From Moritella dasanensis ArB 0140 (GTDB lineage Bacteria > Pseudomonadota > Gammaproteobacteria > Enterobacterales > Moritellaceae), in contig NZ_AKXQ01000004.1 of assembly GCF_000276805.1 (NCBI RefSeq), forward strand, positions 186,001 through 250,000: 64,000 nt of DNA. Reading direction: 5' to 3'. The position numbers and the translations under genes were made by a program. Shown here piece after piece: positions 9,370-19,125 of this stretch; position 1 is the stretch's first letter, and every line of letters starts with the position of its first letter. The notes under the pieces are model-generated. The model saw nothing but the letters and a program-made list of their open reading frames with translations. It did not search any database and was not told where the DNA came from.

Positions 9370-9975
9370 TTGTTTAAAGCAGCTATAAAATCCGCCAGCC
9401 ATATGCTGATCGTCAGCTTATGGCTGGGTATCAGCTCAGTTTCATACGCGACTGACCACACTGAAAAAGCCACTGTTGTTATCAACGATCTGCAGAAACT
9501 CCTGAGTGCGGCAGAGCAGTACGCTAAAGATACCGGTGAAGAGCTTACTATTACATCCGATACAAACCCTGCTTATGGCTATCTGAAAATTGATCACCTG
9601 ATTGAAAATCCGGGTATTCCTGGCTGGAAAGGTCCCTATATTCCGTATAAGGACTACTGGCTCGGCGGCGAGCAGTATATTGATCATCCGGTTTATAATG
9701 CAGCTCAACTGCTCAGTAAAGAAGACGGCACCGACTGGGTAAAAGGCAGTTCGCCGGACGGCTGTAGAAAATCATCAGGATCCTGCTCTATTTCTGCCTG
9801 CATCTGGCTGATGCCTGGCGAAACAACCCGTCAGGTCAATGTGCAGATTGACGGCGTTGATAGCAAAGCAGATTCAGACTCAGCGGGAAGAGTCAGGTAT
9901 GACAATGGAATGCTCGGTGGAATAGTCTGTCTGACAGGTGGCAAGTACCCAAAAGAGCTGTCTCCAGTTGAGTAG
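9370..9975 (+). CDS. secreted pseudopilin-like protein of unknown function
   Basis: 201 residues, apparently starting at TTG 9370 with AGGAG 6 nt upstream. Residues 1-27 form a classical signal peptide (MLIVSLWLGISSVSYA then a likely cleavage), not a prepilin leader. The mature part resembles the globular part of major pseudopilins such as GspG: a helix (LQKLLSAAEQYAKDTGEEL), then GYLKIDHLIENPGIPGWKGPYI. Four cysteines in the C-terminal half could form disulphides. Use of CTG, GGC and CCG codons is higher than in neighbouring genes, which suggests foreign origin. There are no secretion genes nearby. The function is unknown. Confidence 0.65.
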   Translation: MFKAAIKSASHMLIVSLWLGISSVSYATDHTEKATVVINDLQKLLSAAEQYAKDTGEELTITSDTNPAYGYLKIDHLIENPGIPGWKGPYIPYKDYWLGGEQYIDHPVYNAAQLLSKEDGTDWVKGSSPDGCRKSSGSCSISACIWLMPGETTRQVNVQIDGVDSKADSDSAGRVRYDNGMLGGIVCLTGGKYPKELSPVE

Positions 9976-10101
9976 AAACCATCTCAAATTCATATGGCTA
10001 CTGCGGCCGCCTGAAACACCTTCGGCGCCCCACACGCAGGCGTTGATCTCAATTTCGCTATACTTTTAGTAATGCGAAGCATATTCTTTGAATCGTAAGC
10101 C

Positions 10102-10131
10102 CTAAGCCATTTTTGTCCAGTAATGGCTTAG
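10102..10131. other. stem-loop in the spacer after the pseudopilin-like gene
   Basis: CTAAGCCATT at 10102-10111 pairs perfectly with AATGGCTTAG at 10122-10131, with a 10-nt loop. There is no T-run. It sits in a 259-bp spacer whose start (9990-10045) is notably GC-rich compared with the rest of the window. Confidence 0.5.
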
Positions 10132-10234
10132 AGCACCACCAAGCCAAGCTCCTCAAAAACCAACACTGCCAATAGCATAAATACTATATCTCAGGTAAAG
10201 TTATTACCTCTAAAGTAATGCAGGATGCAACACT

Positions 10235-10444
10235 ATGCCGTATATCAATATTAAAATTACCGATGAACAAGTCACGAAAGAGCAAAAAGCCCAATTAATC
10301 GCTGGTGCAACGCAATTGCTGGTGGATGTATTAGGGAAGAATCCGAAAACCACCGTTGTTGTTATCGATGAAGTGAATACCGACAACTGGGGTATCGGTG
10401 GCGAAGTCGTGACAGAACTACGCCAAAAAGCCCAATCTAAGTAA
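10235..10444 (+). CDS. 4-oxalocrotonate tautomerase-family enzyme
   Basis: 69 residues. After the initiator Met comes Pro (MPYINIKIT). This Pro is the N-terminal catalytic base of the tautomerase superfamily once Met is removed. Length and pattern match small 4-OT subunits, which assemble as hexamers. The substrate is unknown because there is no aromatic catabolic operon nearby. An AGGA element lies about 10 nt upstream of the ATG. Confidence 0.85.
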   Translation: MPYINIKITDEQVTKEQKAQLIAGATQLLVDVLGKNPKTTVVVIDEVNTDNWGIGGEVVTELRQKAQSK

Positions 10445-10481
10445 TACCTGTAATAACGAGTTATGGGTCATTTGCTAATAG

Positions 10482-11411
10482 CTAGCTAAGCCGCTTAGCA
10501 ATGGCCTCTATTGCCATCGTCACGCCAATGGGTACCGCAGCTTGATAAGCATGCAATGCATAGACATTGACCTTGTCGAGTTGGTGCTCTGGTAATAACT
10601 CTGCCAAGCTTTGGTTATGCTTAGCAAAGATAAAGTCTGGAATAATCCCCACACCAAAACCTTGCACTAACATACTCAGACAAGTGGGCAGGGTATTAGC
10701 TTTATGATGGGTTTTAAAATTAAGTTCAAAGCGTGGCGTGCCCTTTTTATCAGCCAGGTTTTTATTAGAGCCACTTTTATCACTGCGACTGTTCTTAGGA
10801 CTAAAGCTGTGATGAATCGACTTTTCTTGCCAGTGATTCGCGACGTATCTGATATTCTCTACTTTTAATGCTTCAATATCACTCTGGCAGGCTTTAACTG
10901 TTTGTACTGAGCCACAAAGCACATCTCTAAAATCACCAATGCGCTTTTGTTTAAGATTACTTATCTTTGACTCGCCAACGCGTATCGCTATATCAATGCC
11001 TTCTTGCATCAAATCAGAACGACCATCATGACTAATCAATTCCAGTTCAACGTCTGGGTAAGCATGAAATACTTCGTGTAATGCGGGTAAAACCAGATGG
11101 TCCATTAACGCATGCGGTGCGGTTATCTTGATTAACCCTTGCGGTGCTAGCTGTAATTGCAGTGCATCTTGCCAAGCTTGTTCTGCCAGTTCATGCATGG
11201 TGCAACATTGTTGATAAAAATGCTCACCTGCAGAAGTCAGGCTTTGTTTACGGGTAGTACGTTTGAGTAGGGTAACTGCAAGCTCTGATTCTAGCTGTTT
11301 TAGGTGCTGACTGACAACCGACTTAGATACGTCGAGTTTTTCTGCTGCTTTGGTTATCGAACCAAGTTTGACGACATACATGAATACAGTCATCTGTTTC
11401 AATTTACTCAT
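10482..11411 (-). CDS. LysR-family transcriptional regulator
   Basis: 309 residues. The N-terminal winged helix (KLGSITKAAEKLDVSKSVVSQHLKQLE) is followed by a periplasmic-binding-protein-like effector domain. An Asn/Ser/Lys-rich stretch (SPKNSRSDKSGSNKNLADKK, about residues 198-217) is inserted in the effector domain and looks like a lineage-specific loop. It is divergent from the NTF2-like gene at 11650, its most likely target. The heptamer repeat lies 30 bp upstream of its start. Confidence 0.88.
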   Translation of the reverse strand: MSKLKQMTVFMYVVKLGSITKAAEKLDVSKSVVSQHLKQLESELAVTLLKRTTRKQSLTSAGEHFYQQCCTMHELAEQAWQDALQLQLAPQGLIKITAPHALMDHLVLPALHEVFHAYPDVELELISHDGRSDLMQEGIDIAIRVGESKISNLKQKRIGDFRDVLCGSVQTVKACQSDIEALKVENIRYVANHWQEKSIHHSFSPKNSRSDKSGSNKNLADKKGTPRFELNFKTHHKANTLPTCLSMLVQGFGVGIIPDFIFAKHNQSLAELLPEHQLDKVNVYALHAYQAAVPIGVTMAIEAIAKRLS

Positions 11412-11440
11412 GGTTTATGCTTACCTAATGTCATCTGCCG

Positions 11441-11489
11441 CTGTTGGCTGTTGGCTGTTGGCTGTTAATTGTTAATTGTTAATTGTTAA
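11441..11489. repeat. heptanucleotide tandem repeat upstream of the LysR gene
   Basis: Seven consecutive 7-bp units: three CTGTTGG, one CTGTTAA and three TTGTTAA. The array lies between divergent genes, starting 30 bp upstream of the LysR start codon, where copy number could change promoter spacing. Confidence 0.9.
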
Positions 11490-11649
11490 TTATAGCCATT
11501 GTTCTGTTTATCTTAACAGTGTTTTCTAATTAGTCTGTTTTTGTTTGTTAATTATAACGCTAAAGTAACGCCATACACTTATATAGTCAGTTAGGCATAT
11601 AACAAACCTGTACTCATATAACAGCCAGACATTTCATCGGAGAAAGAAC

Positions 11650-12024
11650 ATGACACAAGCTCAAATCTTATCAGCATGTAAAACAGCAATCGCAGCATGG
11701 CAGACAGCTTTTAATAACCAAGATGCAGCAGGTTGTGCAGCGCAATATGAAGAAGGCACTGTAATGCATGCGCGTCCGTTTGGCACATTCACTGGTCGTG
11801 AAGAGATCCAAATATTTTGGCAAGGTATCATTGATCAAGGTTTTAGCGACGTTGATTACACTGATGTTGAATGGGTGGCAATGAATGATGATAGCTATGT
11901 ATTAACAGCTAAATGGACAATGAACAAAGCCTTCGGCGCAGTGCATCACGAACAATGGCGTGTTCAAGCTGATGGCAGTGCATTGTTAGCAGCAGATGAT
12001 TTTGAAGTGCAAGGCGAACGCTAA
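11650..12024 (+). CDS. NTF2/SnoaL-like fold protein
   Basis: A 124-residue soluble protein with the pattern of SnoaL-like or ketosteroid-isomerase-like domains: an N-terminal helix (AIAAWQTAFNNQDAAGCAAQY), EGTVMHARPFGTFTGREEI, and C-terminal strands ending WRVQADGSALLAADDFEV. Members bind or isomerise small molecules; no substrate can be read here. A good GGAGAAA site precedes the ATG. The neighbouring divergent LysR regulator may control it. Confidence 0.75.
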   Translation: MTQAQILSACKTAIAAWQTAFNNQDAAGCAAQYEEGTVMHARPFGTFTGREEIQIFWQGIIDQGFSDVDYTDVEWVAMNDDSYVLTAKWTMNKAFGAVHHEQWRVQADGSALLAADDFEVQGER

Positions 12025-12076
12025 GCAACGCTGTTTATGAGCCCTTATCTTGTAAATAGGTAAGTAGATAAATTGA

Positions 12077-12117
12077 AAGGCCGAGTGATTACAATATCAC
12101 TCGGCCTTGTTGTTTTT
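12077..12117. terminator. bidirectional terminator
   Basis: AAGGCCGAGTGAT at 12077-12089 pairs perfectly with ATCACTCGGCCTT at 12096-12108, with a 6-nt loop. TTTTT follows at 12113-12117. It serves the convergent NTF2-like and oxygenase genes. Confidence 0.9.
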
Positions 12118-12763
12118 ATAACGTTGGGTCAATCGTACCAGCAATCGAGTTGTTCGTTCTAAACCAGCCTGCAATTGAGTAACGTTCAGATCCTGCGGCA
12201 AGTACTTCATGGGGGAAGCGCTCACTTTCAAATACTACCAAGGTACCTGCTTTTGGTGCGACACGTGCGATCACATCATCTGAGTCTTGAGCATAGACAA
12301 GCAGTTCACCACCGATATCGGGTGTATTGAGATAACAGACAGTGGTAAATACACGGTTTGATTTACCTTTAAAGGCATCAAGGTGTTTTTTATAAAAATC
12401 ACCCACTTCATATTTTGCGTAATGACATTCATAATCGAATAAACCTAAGAAAAAGTTGCGATTAACTTCTAATCTCAATTCATCCGTTAGTGCCATAAAG
12501 TCAGCTTGTGCAGTACTTGCACCCGTTAACCATAGGGTCTTATCTTTACGTATTTGTTCATTTAGTTGTGAGTCTTGGCGACGGCCAATGCCTGCGGCTT
12601 TAAAGTCTGGCTGGTTTTCAAGGCAATCAGTCAGTAATCGTTCAATAACACCTTCTGGAAAGGCATCTTCGATGACAGCATAACCATGCTCATGAATATT
12701 GTCTAAAATAGTATCCATGGTGGCACGAAAATTATTTTTTAACGTAATGGGAACAGTGTCCAC
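12116..12763 (-). CDS. 2-oxoglutarate/Fe(II)-dependent oxygenase, prolyl-4-hydroxylase-like
   Basis: 215 residues with the double-stranded beta-helix signature. The HxD pair (His127, Asp129 in HLDAF), the distal His185 (FPHEVL) and Arg194 for 2-oxoglutarate (RYSIAGWFR) are all present. SM-20/EGL-9-like bacterial members hydroxylate prolines, for example on elongation factor Tu in Pseudomonas. The substrate here is inferred at best. It appears monocistronic. Confidence 0.85.
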   Translation of the reverse strand: MDTVPITLKNNFRATMDTILDNIHEHGYAVIEDAFPEGVIERLLTDCLENQPDFKAAGIGRRQDSQLNEQIRKDKTLWLTGASTAQADFMALTDELRLEVNRNFFLGLFDYECHYAKYEVGDFYKKHLDAFKGKSNRVFTTVCYLNTPDIGGELLVYAQDSDDVIARVAPKAGTLVVFESERFPHEVLAAGSERYSIAGWFRTNNSIAGTIDPTL

Positions 12764-12951
12764 TTGATTTCGTTATATGGGTAAATGAGAAAATCAGTAT
12801 ACGCTGTTTAATCCATTTAAATATGATAAAAGATAAGACCTAAGTGAATAATCACTAACTGTAAAATTTAAGTGATTGAAGTTGATAAATGAAATAACAA
12901 TAACAAGGTGTTACAGTGAGCGATATAAACTACATTCGATAGGATACTTCA

Positions 12952-13293
12952 ATGATAAAATGGCCCGCAGTGATTAAATATCAAGGTGAAGATGAACTCA
13001 TCTACATTGCCTCGTTAAGTGATTGGTTGAATGACCACGATTTATGCCAATCGCATTTTGAAGTAGAAGACCGATTAATCGACATGAGCGGAGACTTGTT
13101 TTCGCTGCCTATCGTATCATCAGCTGTAAATACTGCCGCGTTTGTGGCTTTAGATACCCAGATATCAGTACCCGAATTTGTCGAGTTAGTGCGTAAACAT
13201 GCGGTCATTGAAAATTATTGCTGCTCTGCAAAGATAAACGCTAAAACTCACCCGCAACTGATTGCGATGGTAAAAGAAATCAATTCACTGTAG
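12952..13293 (+). CDS. DUF4144-type hypothetical protein
   Basis: A 113-residue soluble acidic protein (MIKWPAVIKYQGEDELIYIASL...). I recognise it as like DUF4144 proteins of marine gammaproteobacteria, whose role is unknown. Its stop is 15 nt before the antiporter start, so the two probably form an operon. Confidence 0.65.
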   Translation: MIKWPAVIKYQGEDELIYIASLSDWLNDHDLCQSHFEVEDRLIDMSGDLFSLPIVSSAVNTAAFVALDTQISVPEFVELVRKHAVIENYCCSAKINAKTHPQLIAMVKEINSL

Positions 13294-13308
13294 GTCGGAG
13301 TTTTAGTC

Positions 13309-14520
13309 ATGGACGAACACGTCGTTATTTTAATTATTGCCTTAATCGTTTTGTTTTATGGCTTCATTTCCAAAAAGCTCGCCCAGTATGATATATCCGG
13401 TCCCATGGTATTTACCGTATTGGGGCTTATTTGTTCACCGTTTGGCTTAGACATTACCGCCGTTGAGATTGACGCTGAATTTGTCACTGTGCTGGTGGAA
13501 ATAGCACTAGTACTGGTTTTGTTTAGTGATGCAGCCTTACTCGATCTGAAATTACTCCGACGTTCATGGCAGATACCTGCACGTTTACTGTTTATTGGCC
13601 TACCGTTAACGATAATTATCGGTACCGCTGTGGCCGTATGGCTGTTTCCCGAGCAACCGATTACGTATATGCTCTTGCTGGCACTGTTGCTTACGCCCAC
13701 AGATGCTGCGCTGGGTAAAGCTGTGGTATCCGATCCGAAAGTACCTAAAGTGATCCGCTCTAGTATCAATGTTGAAAGTGGCTTGAATGATGGCATTGTT
13801 TTTCCAATCATACTCACCGTCGTGACCTTGATAACCAGTGGCCTCACCAGAGCTGACGATTATGGCTGGGTTTGGTATGTCGCCGAGCAGATCGTGTTTG
13901 GCATGTTAGTCGGTGGTATTATTGGTTATCTCGGGGCAAAATTACTCAACAAAGCGATACACTACAATTGGATTGAAGAGAGTTATCAAAACCTGATCCC
14001 AATCGCGCTGGCTATTCTGGCGTTCTACCTTGCTGAAGCTTTTTTAGGTAATGGCTTTATTGCCGCATTTTTTGCTGGGCTATATATTGGCAATACCAGT
14101 CACAAAGCCCGCGAGCACATTGAAGAGTTCGCTGAGAGTGAAGGCGAGTTGTTTATTCTGATTAGCTTCTTCTTGTTTGGTTTAGCGTTTGTGCCGTTAA
14201 CATTACATGATATTAGCCTAAACGTGGTTATCTATGCCCTGCTAAGCTTAACGGTATTACGCATGTTGCCAGTGGTCATTTCACTCATCGGCACCAAGTT
14301 AGACTTGGCGAGTCGTGTGTTTATTGCTTGGTTTGGCCCACGTGGTATTGCTTCTATTCTCTACGTATTGATTGTTGCCCATGAAGTTGGTGACGTCGGC
14401 GGTTTTGATGTTGTTTTCGCTGTGGTTACTTTAACCATTTTAATGAGTATCTTTGCTCATGGCTTTAGTGCGCAACCTTTGGCTAATTTATACAGCAAAA
14501 AACATCGAGATGTTGAGTAA
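13309..14520 (+). CDS. CPA1-type sodium:proton antiporter
   Basis: 403 residues with about 12 membrane helices. The family motifs LLTPTDAALGKAV and ESGLNDGIVFP carry the charged residues used for ion exchange in NhaP-like CPA1 antiporters. It should exchange Na+ (or K+) for H+ at the inner membrane, in keeping with a marine host. No C-terminal regulatory domain is present. It is co-directional with and close to the DUF4144 gene. Confidence 0.88.
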   Translation: MDEHVVILIIALIVLFYGFISKKLAQYDISGPMVFTVLGLICSPFGLDITAVEIDAEFVTVLVEIALVLVLFSDAALLDLKLLRRSWQIPARLLFIGLPLTIIIGTAVAVWLFPEQPITYMLLLALLLTPTDAALGKAVVSDPKVPKVIRSSINVESGLNDGIVFPIILTVVTLITSGLTRADDYGWVWYVAEQIVFGMLVGGIIGYLGAKLLNKAIHYNWIEESYQNLIPIALAILAFYLAEAFLGNGFIAAFFAGLYIGNTSHKAREHIEEFAESEGELFILISFFLFGLAFVPLTLHDISLNVVIYALLSLTVLRMLPVVISLIGTKLDLASRVFIAWFGPRGIASILYVLIVAHEVGDVGGFDVVFAVVTLTILMSIFAHGFSAQPLANLYSKKHRDVE

Positions 14521-14642
14521 CACTTAGCCAGGTAAATAAAGTCGTTTTGCTTTTTATATAGCAATGACTTATGGTCATCGGCGAAGTTAAGGCAAGCTGT
14601 TCATAAACAGCTATTTATAAAATACGATAGGTAAATAAACGA

Positions 14643-15527
14643 ATGAGTATGATCACGCGATTACACTATTTTAATTGTGTTGTGGAAACGGGCAGTATCT
14701 CTGCAGCAAGTCGTGCTTTCGATGTGCAGCCCTCGTCTATATCCAGACAGTTGGCTGCGTTAGAGGCTGAATTAGGTATTCGTTTACTGAATCGAACCAC
14801 GCGTAATGTCGGTTTAACAGAAGCTGGTTCGACTTATTATCATTATTCTCAGCGTATTGTTGCCGAACTTGATGAAGCCAACCGCGCGGTAAATGATTTA
14901 CAGCAAAGCCCGAAAGGTAACTTAAAAATCAATATGACGGTGGGTTTTGGTGAGTCGTGTGTATTACCGCTAGTACCCGGTTTTATGCAAGCTTATCCCG
15001 ACGTTAATATTGAATTAGAGCTGACCGAAAGGGTGGTTGATATCGTTGAAGATAATGTTGATATTGCCATACGCAGTGGGCGCTTACCTGACTCGAATTT
15101 GATTGCCAGTAAGTTAGCCAATAATGACTTTTTACTCTGTGCGACGCCACAATACTTGGCTGACCATGGTAGCCCCAAAACGCCGGATGATTTGCGTGAT
15201 TTCAACTGTATCTGTTATGGTTTTAGTGGCTGGCGCGATTGGTATTTGCTGGATGATAAACCGCGTCGATTAGCCATTAAAGAAGGGCTAATTGTTAACT
15301 CGGTTAATGGTCAAAAGCAATTAATATTAAACCATGCTGGGTTAGCATTAATACCGCGCTGGGCGGTAAGTCAGCAGCTCAACAAGGGGGATCTAATCCA
15401 TGTTCTAGCAGAGTACAGCTTCAGCCCTTATGAAAAGCTCAGTTCAACCTATGCGCTGTACCTAAAACGGGATCTCATTTCCCCTAAAATTAGGGTGTTT
15501 TTAGATTACCTCAAGCAACACTTATGA
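14643..15527 (+). CDS. LysR-family transcriptional regulator
   Basis: 294 residues. The N-terminal HTH (ETGSISAASRAFDVQPSSISRQLAALE) is followed by an effector domain that begins KGNLKINMTVGFG. It belongs to the large CrgA/AaeR-like branch. It stands alone, 122 bp after the antiporter gene, so no target can be named. Confidence 0.88.
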   Translation: MSMITRLHYFNCVVETGSISAASRAFDVQPSSISRQLAALEAELGIRLLNRTTRNVGLTEAGSTYYHYSQRIVAELDEANRAVNDLQQSPKGNLKINMTVGFGESCVLPLVPGFMQAYPDVNIELELTERVVDIVEDNVDIAIRSGRLPDSNLIASKLANNDFLLCATPQYLADHGSPKTPDDLRDFNCICYGFSGWRDWYLLDDKPRRLAIKEGLIVNSVNGQKQLILNHAGLALIPRWAVSQQLNKGDLIHVLAEYSFSPYEKLSSTYALYLKRDLISPKIRVFLDYLKQHL

Positions 15528-15530
15528 TGC

Positions 15531-15566
15531 CGTTAAAAATTAGCGTTAAAAATTAGCGTTAAAAAG
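15531..15566. repeat. 13-bp tandem repeat
   Basis: Two exact CGTTAAAAATTAG units and a third partial unit fill the space between the convergent LysR and chemoreceptor genes, ending just before the chemoreceptor stop codon. Confidence 0.85.
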
Positions 15567-15567
15567 T

Positions 15568-17097
15568 CTAAAACGTCAAACCTAACGCCGCTAACGATTT
15601 AGAATTACTGTTAATATCGGCGGCTTCACGCTCAACCAACTCGGTTTGTTGCAGGTTGTGTTGTGAAGCATCACTGATATTAACGATATTGCGGCTAATT
15701 TCTTGCGATACCATATTTTGTTCTTCCGAAGCACTGGAAATTTGAATCGCTAGATCTGAAATATCCGTGATCGCGCCATACACATTTTGCATCATGGCTT
15801 GAGTGCGCTCTGATTCATTGACGCAGAGTTCTGCAGACTCTTTACCTTGTTGCATGGTTGCCGACCATTGTACTAAGGTCTGTTGAATTTCGTTAATCGA
15901 CGTTTGAATTTGCTCTGTGGCTTTATGGCTACGGGTTGATAACGCTCTGACCTCATCTGCCACTACCGAGAATCCACGCCCATGTTCACCGGCGCGAGCC
16001 GCTTCAATGGCCGCATTCAATGCCAGCAAATTAGTTTGATCGGCAATGCCACGGATCTCTAACATGATCGCGCTGATCTTCTGTGCTTCGTCCGATAGCA
16101 TGCTTGCTGATGCGGCTGATTCTGACACATCCATCGCGAGTTGACCCACTTGTAGCATGGTATCTGACATGGCTTTGGTTGCACTTTCACAATCATCATG
16201 AGCCAGTTGTACTTTTTCCGATGTTAATAACGTATTTTGCGAGACTTCAGCAATCGTCGATGCCATTTCGGTGACTGCTGTTGCGACTTGATGTAATTCA
16301 GCTGTTTCTTGTTCAACCCCTGCTTTGGCTTTGTGGGCTGCAGAGGTCAGGTTGTCAGCGCCAGTTTCGAGTGAGCGACTACTATCAACAACGCGGCCTA
16401 GAATAGTTTGGATCTTGCCTTCTTCTATCTTCAACTGAAAATCAACAATACCTTGTGGTTTTAAACCAGAGAACACATAACGAGAAACGCTGTCATAGCG
16501 TAATTTTAAGCTGGCGAAGTAGCGGGGTACGGTCACTAATTCATTGTGGAAAATAACAAAAGGCAGTAGGGGTAATAACAAACTCAGGTAAGGCATTGTT
16601 TGACTAAAATGCAGGATTAATGCGCTTAAGCTGAAGAAAGTTAGCGGTTTTAGGACCGGACGTTGGTACCATTTAAATAAGCTCTTGCCATTATTAATGG
16701 TCGTATAGGCCGCCTGCGCTGCTTGTTTGTCTTGCTGCGCTAAATTTTTACGTACCGATTGATAGCCGACTAATTTACCTTGTTCATGGATTGGCGTAAC
16801 GAAGGCATCAACCCAATAATAGCGACCGTCTTTACAGCGGTTTTTCACTGCACCGCGCCAAGGTCTTCCGGCTTCTAAATTAGTCCAGAGGTCTTTAAAT
16901 GCCGCCGCGGGCATATCTGGATGACGAACAACATTGTGATTCTGACCAATTAATTCATCGAGTTCAAAACCCGCGACTTGGCAGAACGTGGCGTTGGCGT
17001 AAGTAATGACCCCGCGAGTATCCGTGGTAGAAACGAGTTCATCTTGCACATCAAATGAAACTTCTTCATTAATGACCTGAGTGTTTCTTTTATTCAT
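15568..17097 (-). CDS. PAS-domain methyl-accepting chemotaxis protein (Aer-like)
   Basis: 509 residues. An N-terminal PAS domain (about 15-125; [19 protein letters not shown], then [19 protein letters not shown]) resembles that of the redox/oxygen receptor Aer. It is followed by a hydrophobic hairpin at about 148-190 and a full signalling domain with the conserved tip ([21 protein letters not shown]). There is no periplasmic ligand domain, so sensing is cytosolic, perhaps through FAD. It lies divergent from the CitA/DcuS-type kinase. No other che genes are nearby. Confidence 0.9.
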   Translation of the reverse strand: MNKRNTQVINEEVSFDVQDELVSTTDTRGVITYANATFCQVAGFELDELIGQNHNVVRHPDMPAAAFKDLWTNLEAGRPWRGAVKNRCKDGRYYWVDAFVTPIHEQGKLVGYQSVRKNLAQQDKQAAQAAYTTINNGKSLFKWYQRPVLKPLTFFSLSALILHFSQTMPYLSLLLPLLPFVIFHNELVTVPRYFASLKLRYDSVSRYVFSGLKPQGIVDFQLKIEEGKIQTILGRVVDSSRSLETGADNLTSAAHKAKAGVEQETAELHQVATAVTEMASTIAEVSQNTLLTSEKVQLAHDDCESATKAMSDTMLQVGQLAMDVSESAASASMLSDEAQKISAIMLEIRGIADQTNLLALNAAIEAARAGEHGRGFSVVADEVRALSTRSHKATEQIQTSINEIQQTLVQWSATMQQGKESAELCVNESERTQAMMQNVYGAITDISDLAIQISSASEEQNMVSQEISRNIVNISDASQHNLQQTELVEREAADINSNSKSLAALGLTF

Positions 17098-17100
17098 TAC

Positions 17101-17466
17101 TTGTTTATCTCCGCTGTCGCTGTTGTCGCACGAACTAAATCGTAAATAGTAGCCAATATTTTAATAAGGTTTTTAATAACGATTTTAATAAATAGGTTAA
17201 TCGGTATTTAGCATGCCTCTTAATAGGTGCATGATACCTTAAATTTTTTAATAAATGGGGTTGGGAAGTTAAATTAGTGTAAAGAATTTATTACTAACTA
17301 TATTATTATTCATTGTATTCTTATCAAAGCGTTAGCTGAATATTATCTGCAGTCATGTTAATACTATTTTATTGAACAGGGGGTTAAGCAGACTTTATGC
17401 TAATTCCGAGTTATAAATACGGATTAATGTTATCATTGTCTTCTTTTTACCATCGGTTCTGCAGGC
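17101..17466. other. intergenic control region between chemoreceptor and kinase genes
   Basis: A 366-bp AT-rich divergent region that must hold both promoters. I see no ORF, terminator hairpin or distinct repeat. Confidence 0.6.
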
Positions 17467-19125
17467 ATGATTGCTTTAATGAAAAATAACGCCTTGTTTA
17501 ATTGGCAGAAATTAAGCTTTAGGCGTCGATTATTATTGATCATGACTTTGTCTGGTATTGTTAAATTATTGATCTTGTCGGTTGCTGGTTTTGCTTATTT
17601 AAAGCACTGGGAAGAACAAGACAGTGGTAATAACGCCCTTGGTATTGCTAAATTCTTATCAACTTCCCCCTGTGTCATTAAAGCGATTGAGACAAATAAT
17701 CCTGCGCTGATTAAAAACAAAATTGAATATTTGCGCGCCTCGGTCAATGCTGCGTTTATTGTCGTGGGTAATAAAGACGGGATACGTTTATCTCATCCTA
17801 TTGATGCGCGGATCGGTAAGCCGATGAAAGGGGATGATAATGATAGAGCCTTAAAACAAGGATTATCTTATATCTCCGTTGCCGAAGGTTCGTTAGGGCG
17901 GTCTGTCAGAGGCAAGACCCCGATTATAGATGCCCAAGGTAATATTGTTGGCGTCGTATCGGTTGGTTATCTGTTGACGAGTATTGAAAGTAAAGCCGAT
18001 CACTTTCTTATATTTCTGCTTATCATGATCGCATTGGTTGTACTGACTAACGCCGTGATCTCTAATTTTACCGCCAAGAAATTTCAAAATGCGATATTTG
18101 GTTTTGAACCTGAAGAGTTCGGGCGTTTGTATATGGAACTCGAAGTCACCCTCAGTACCATTAAAGAAGGCGTCGTGAGTATTGATGCCAACGGTAACTT
18201 ACGGTCTATTAACCGCAGTGCCTGTGATATTTTTAAAGTGAATGCGGAAGATGTGCTGAAGAAAAAGATGGATGAGGTATTACCCGAGAATAATTTAACT
18301 GATATTTTGACCAGTAAAGTCAGTGAGTATAATGTTGAAATGATGATTAAAGGGCAAGCCATCGTAGCGAACAGGCAAATCCTCATTGTTGATGGTCAAG
18401 TTGTTGGTGCAGTATCCAGTTTTCGGCTTAAAGATGAAATTAGCGAACTGACCAAACAGTTATCACAAGTACGTGAATACTCCGATCTATTACGCTCGCA
18501 AACCCATGAGCATAGCAACAAATTAAATACCATCAGCGGGCTTATTCATTTGGGTAAAAATGAAGAGGTGCTGAGTTTGATAGGGCAAGAAACAGAGCGC
18601 TATCAACACCTGATTCAGTTCTTACGCGATGCGATCCACGAGCCGATGATTGCTGGTGTATTACTGGGTAAAAGTGAAAGAGCCAGAGAGTTAGGCCTAT
18701 TATTAGAGATTGATGACGGTTCACAGCTATTAGCCTTGCCTGCGCATATTCGTGCCGAGGATATGGTGACGGTAATAGGTAATTTTATTGATAATGGCTT
18801 TGATGCTTGTATCAGCAGTAATACCCCTAAGTCAGAAAAGAAAGTGACCGTGAGTCTTTCTGATTTTGGCGATGAAATCATAATTGAAGTAGAAGACAAT
18901 GGTTGTGGCTTACCAAAAAATATTGCCCAAGAAGAGTTAATTAAGCAAGGCGTATCGAGTAAATCAGAAAGTAATCGAGGCGTAGGACTTCATCTTGTTA
19001 ATCAGATTATTAGCCAGTACAACGGGCAATTAATAATGGAAAGCATAAATAATAAAGGAACAAGAATGACGGTGTATTTACCAAAACAGCATGCGAATAA
19101 GGACATTAGCAATGACATCAACTAA
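17467..19125 (+). CDS. CitA/DcuS-family sensor histidine kinase
   Basis: 552 residues: TM1 (about 22-45), a periplasmic PDC/sCache domain of about 130 residues, TM2 (about 178-198), a cytosolic PAS domain, an H-box of the CitA/DcuS type (LRSQTHEHSNKLNTI), and a HATPase domain (NFIDNGFDACI, VEDNGCGLP). This class senses di- and tricarboxylates. The response regulator overlaps its 3' end. The convergent tctCBA transporter lies beyond, so a tricarboxylate is the likely signal. The exact ligand is inferred from context. Confidence 0.9.
   Translation: MIALMKNNALFNWQKLSFRRRLLLIMTLSGIVKLLILSVAGFAYLKHWEEQDSGNNALGIAKFLSTSPCVIKAIETNNPALIKNKIEYLRASVNAAFIVVGNKDGIRLSHPIDARIGKPMKGDDNDRALKQGLSYISVAEGSLGRSVRGKTPIIDAQGNIVGVVSVGYLLTSIESKADHFLIFLLIMIALVVLTNAVISNFTAKKFQNAIFGFEPEEFGRLYMELEVTLSTIKEGVVSIDANGNLRSINRSACDIFKVNAEDVLKKKMDEVLPENNLTDILTSKVSEYNVEMMIKGQAIVANRQILIVDGQVVGAVSSFRLKDEISELTKQLSQVREYSDLLRSQTHEHSNKLNTISGLIHLGKNEEVLSLIGQETERYQHLIQFLRDAIHEPMIAGVLLGKSERARELGLLLEIDDGSQLLALPAHIRAEDMVTVIGNFIDNGFDACISSNTPKSEKKVTVSLSDFGDEIIIEVEDNGCGLPKNIAQEELIKQGVSSKSESNRGVGLHLVNQIISQYNGQLIMESINNKGTRMTVYLPKQHANKDISNDIN

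Noticed and set aside
9990-10045. GC-rich stretch considered as an integron attC site or mobile-element end
   Set aside because: I could not identify paired core sites or a target duplication. Only its unusual composition is certain.
13356-13847. A 163-codon open frame opposite the CPA1 antiporter gene
   Set aside because: It is Ser/Thr-rich shadow sequence without a ribosome-binding site, and the opposite strand encodes conserved antiporter motifs.
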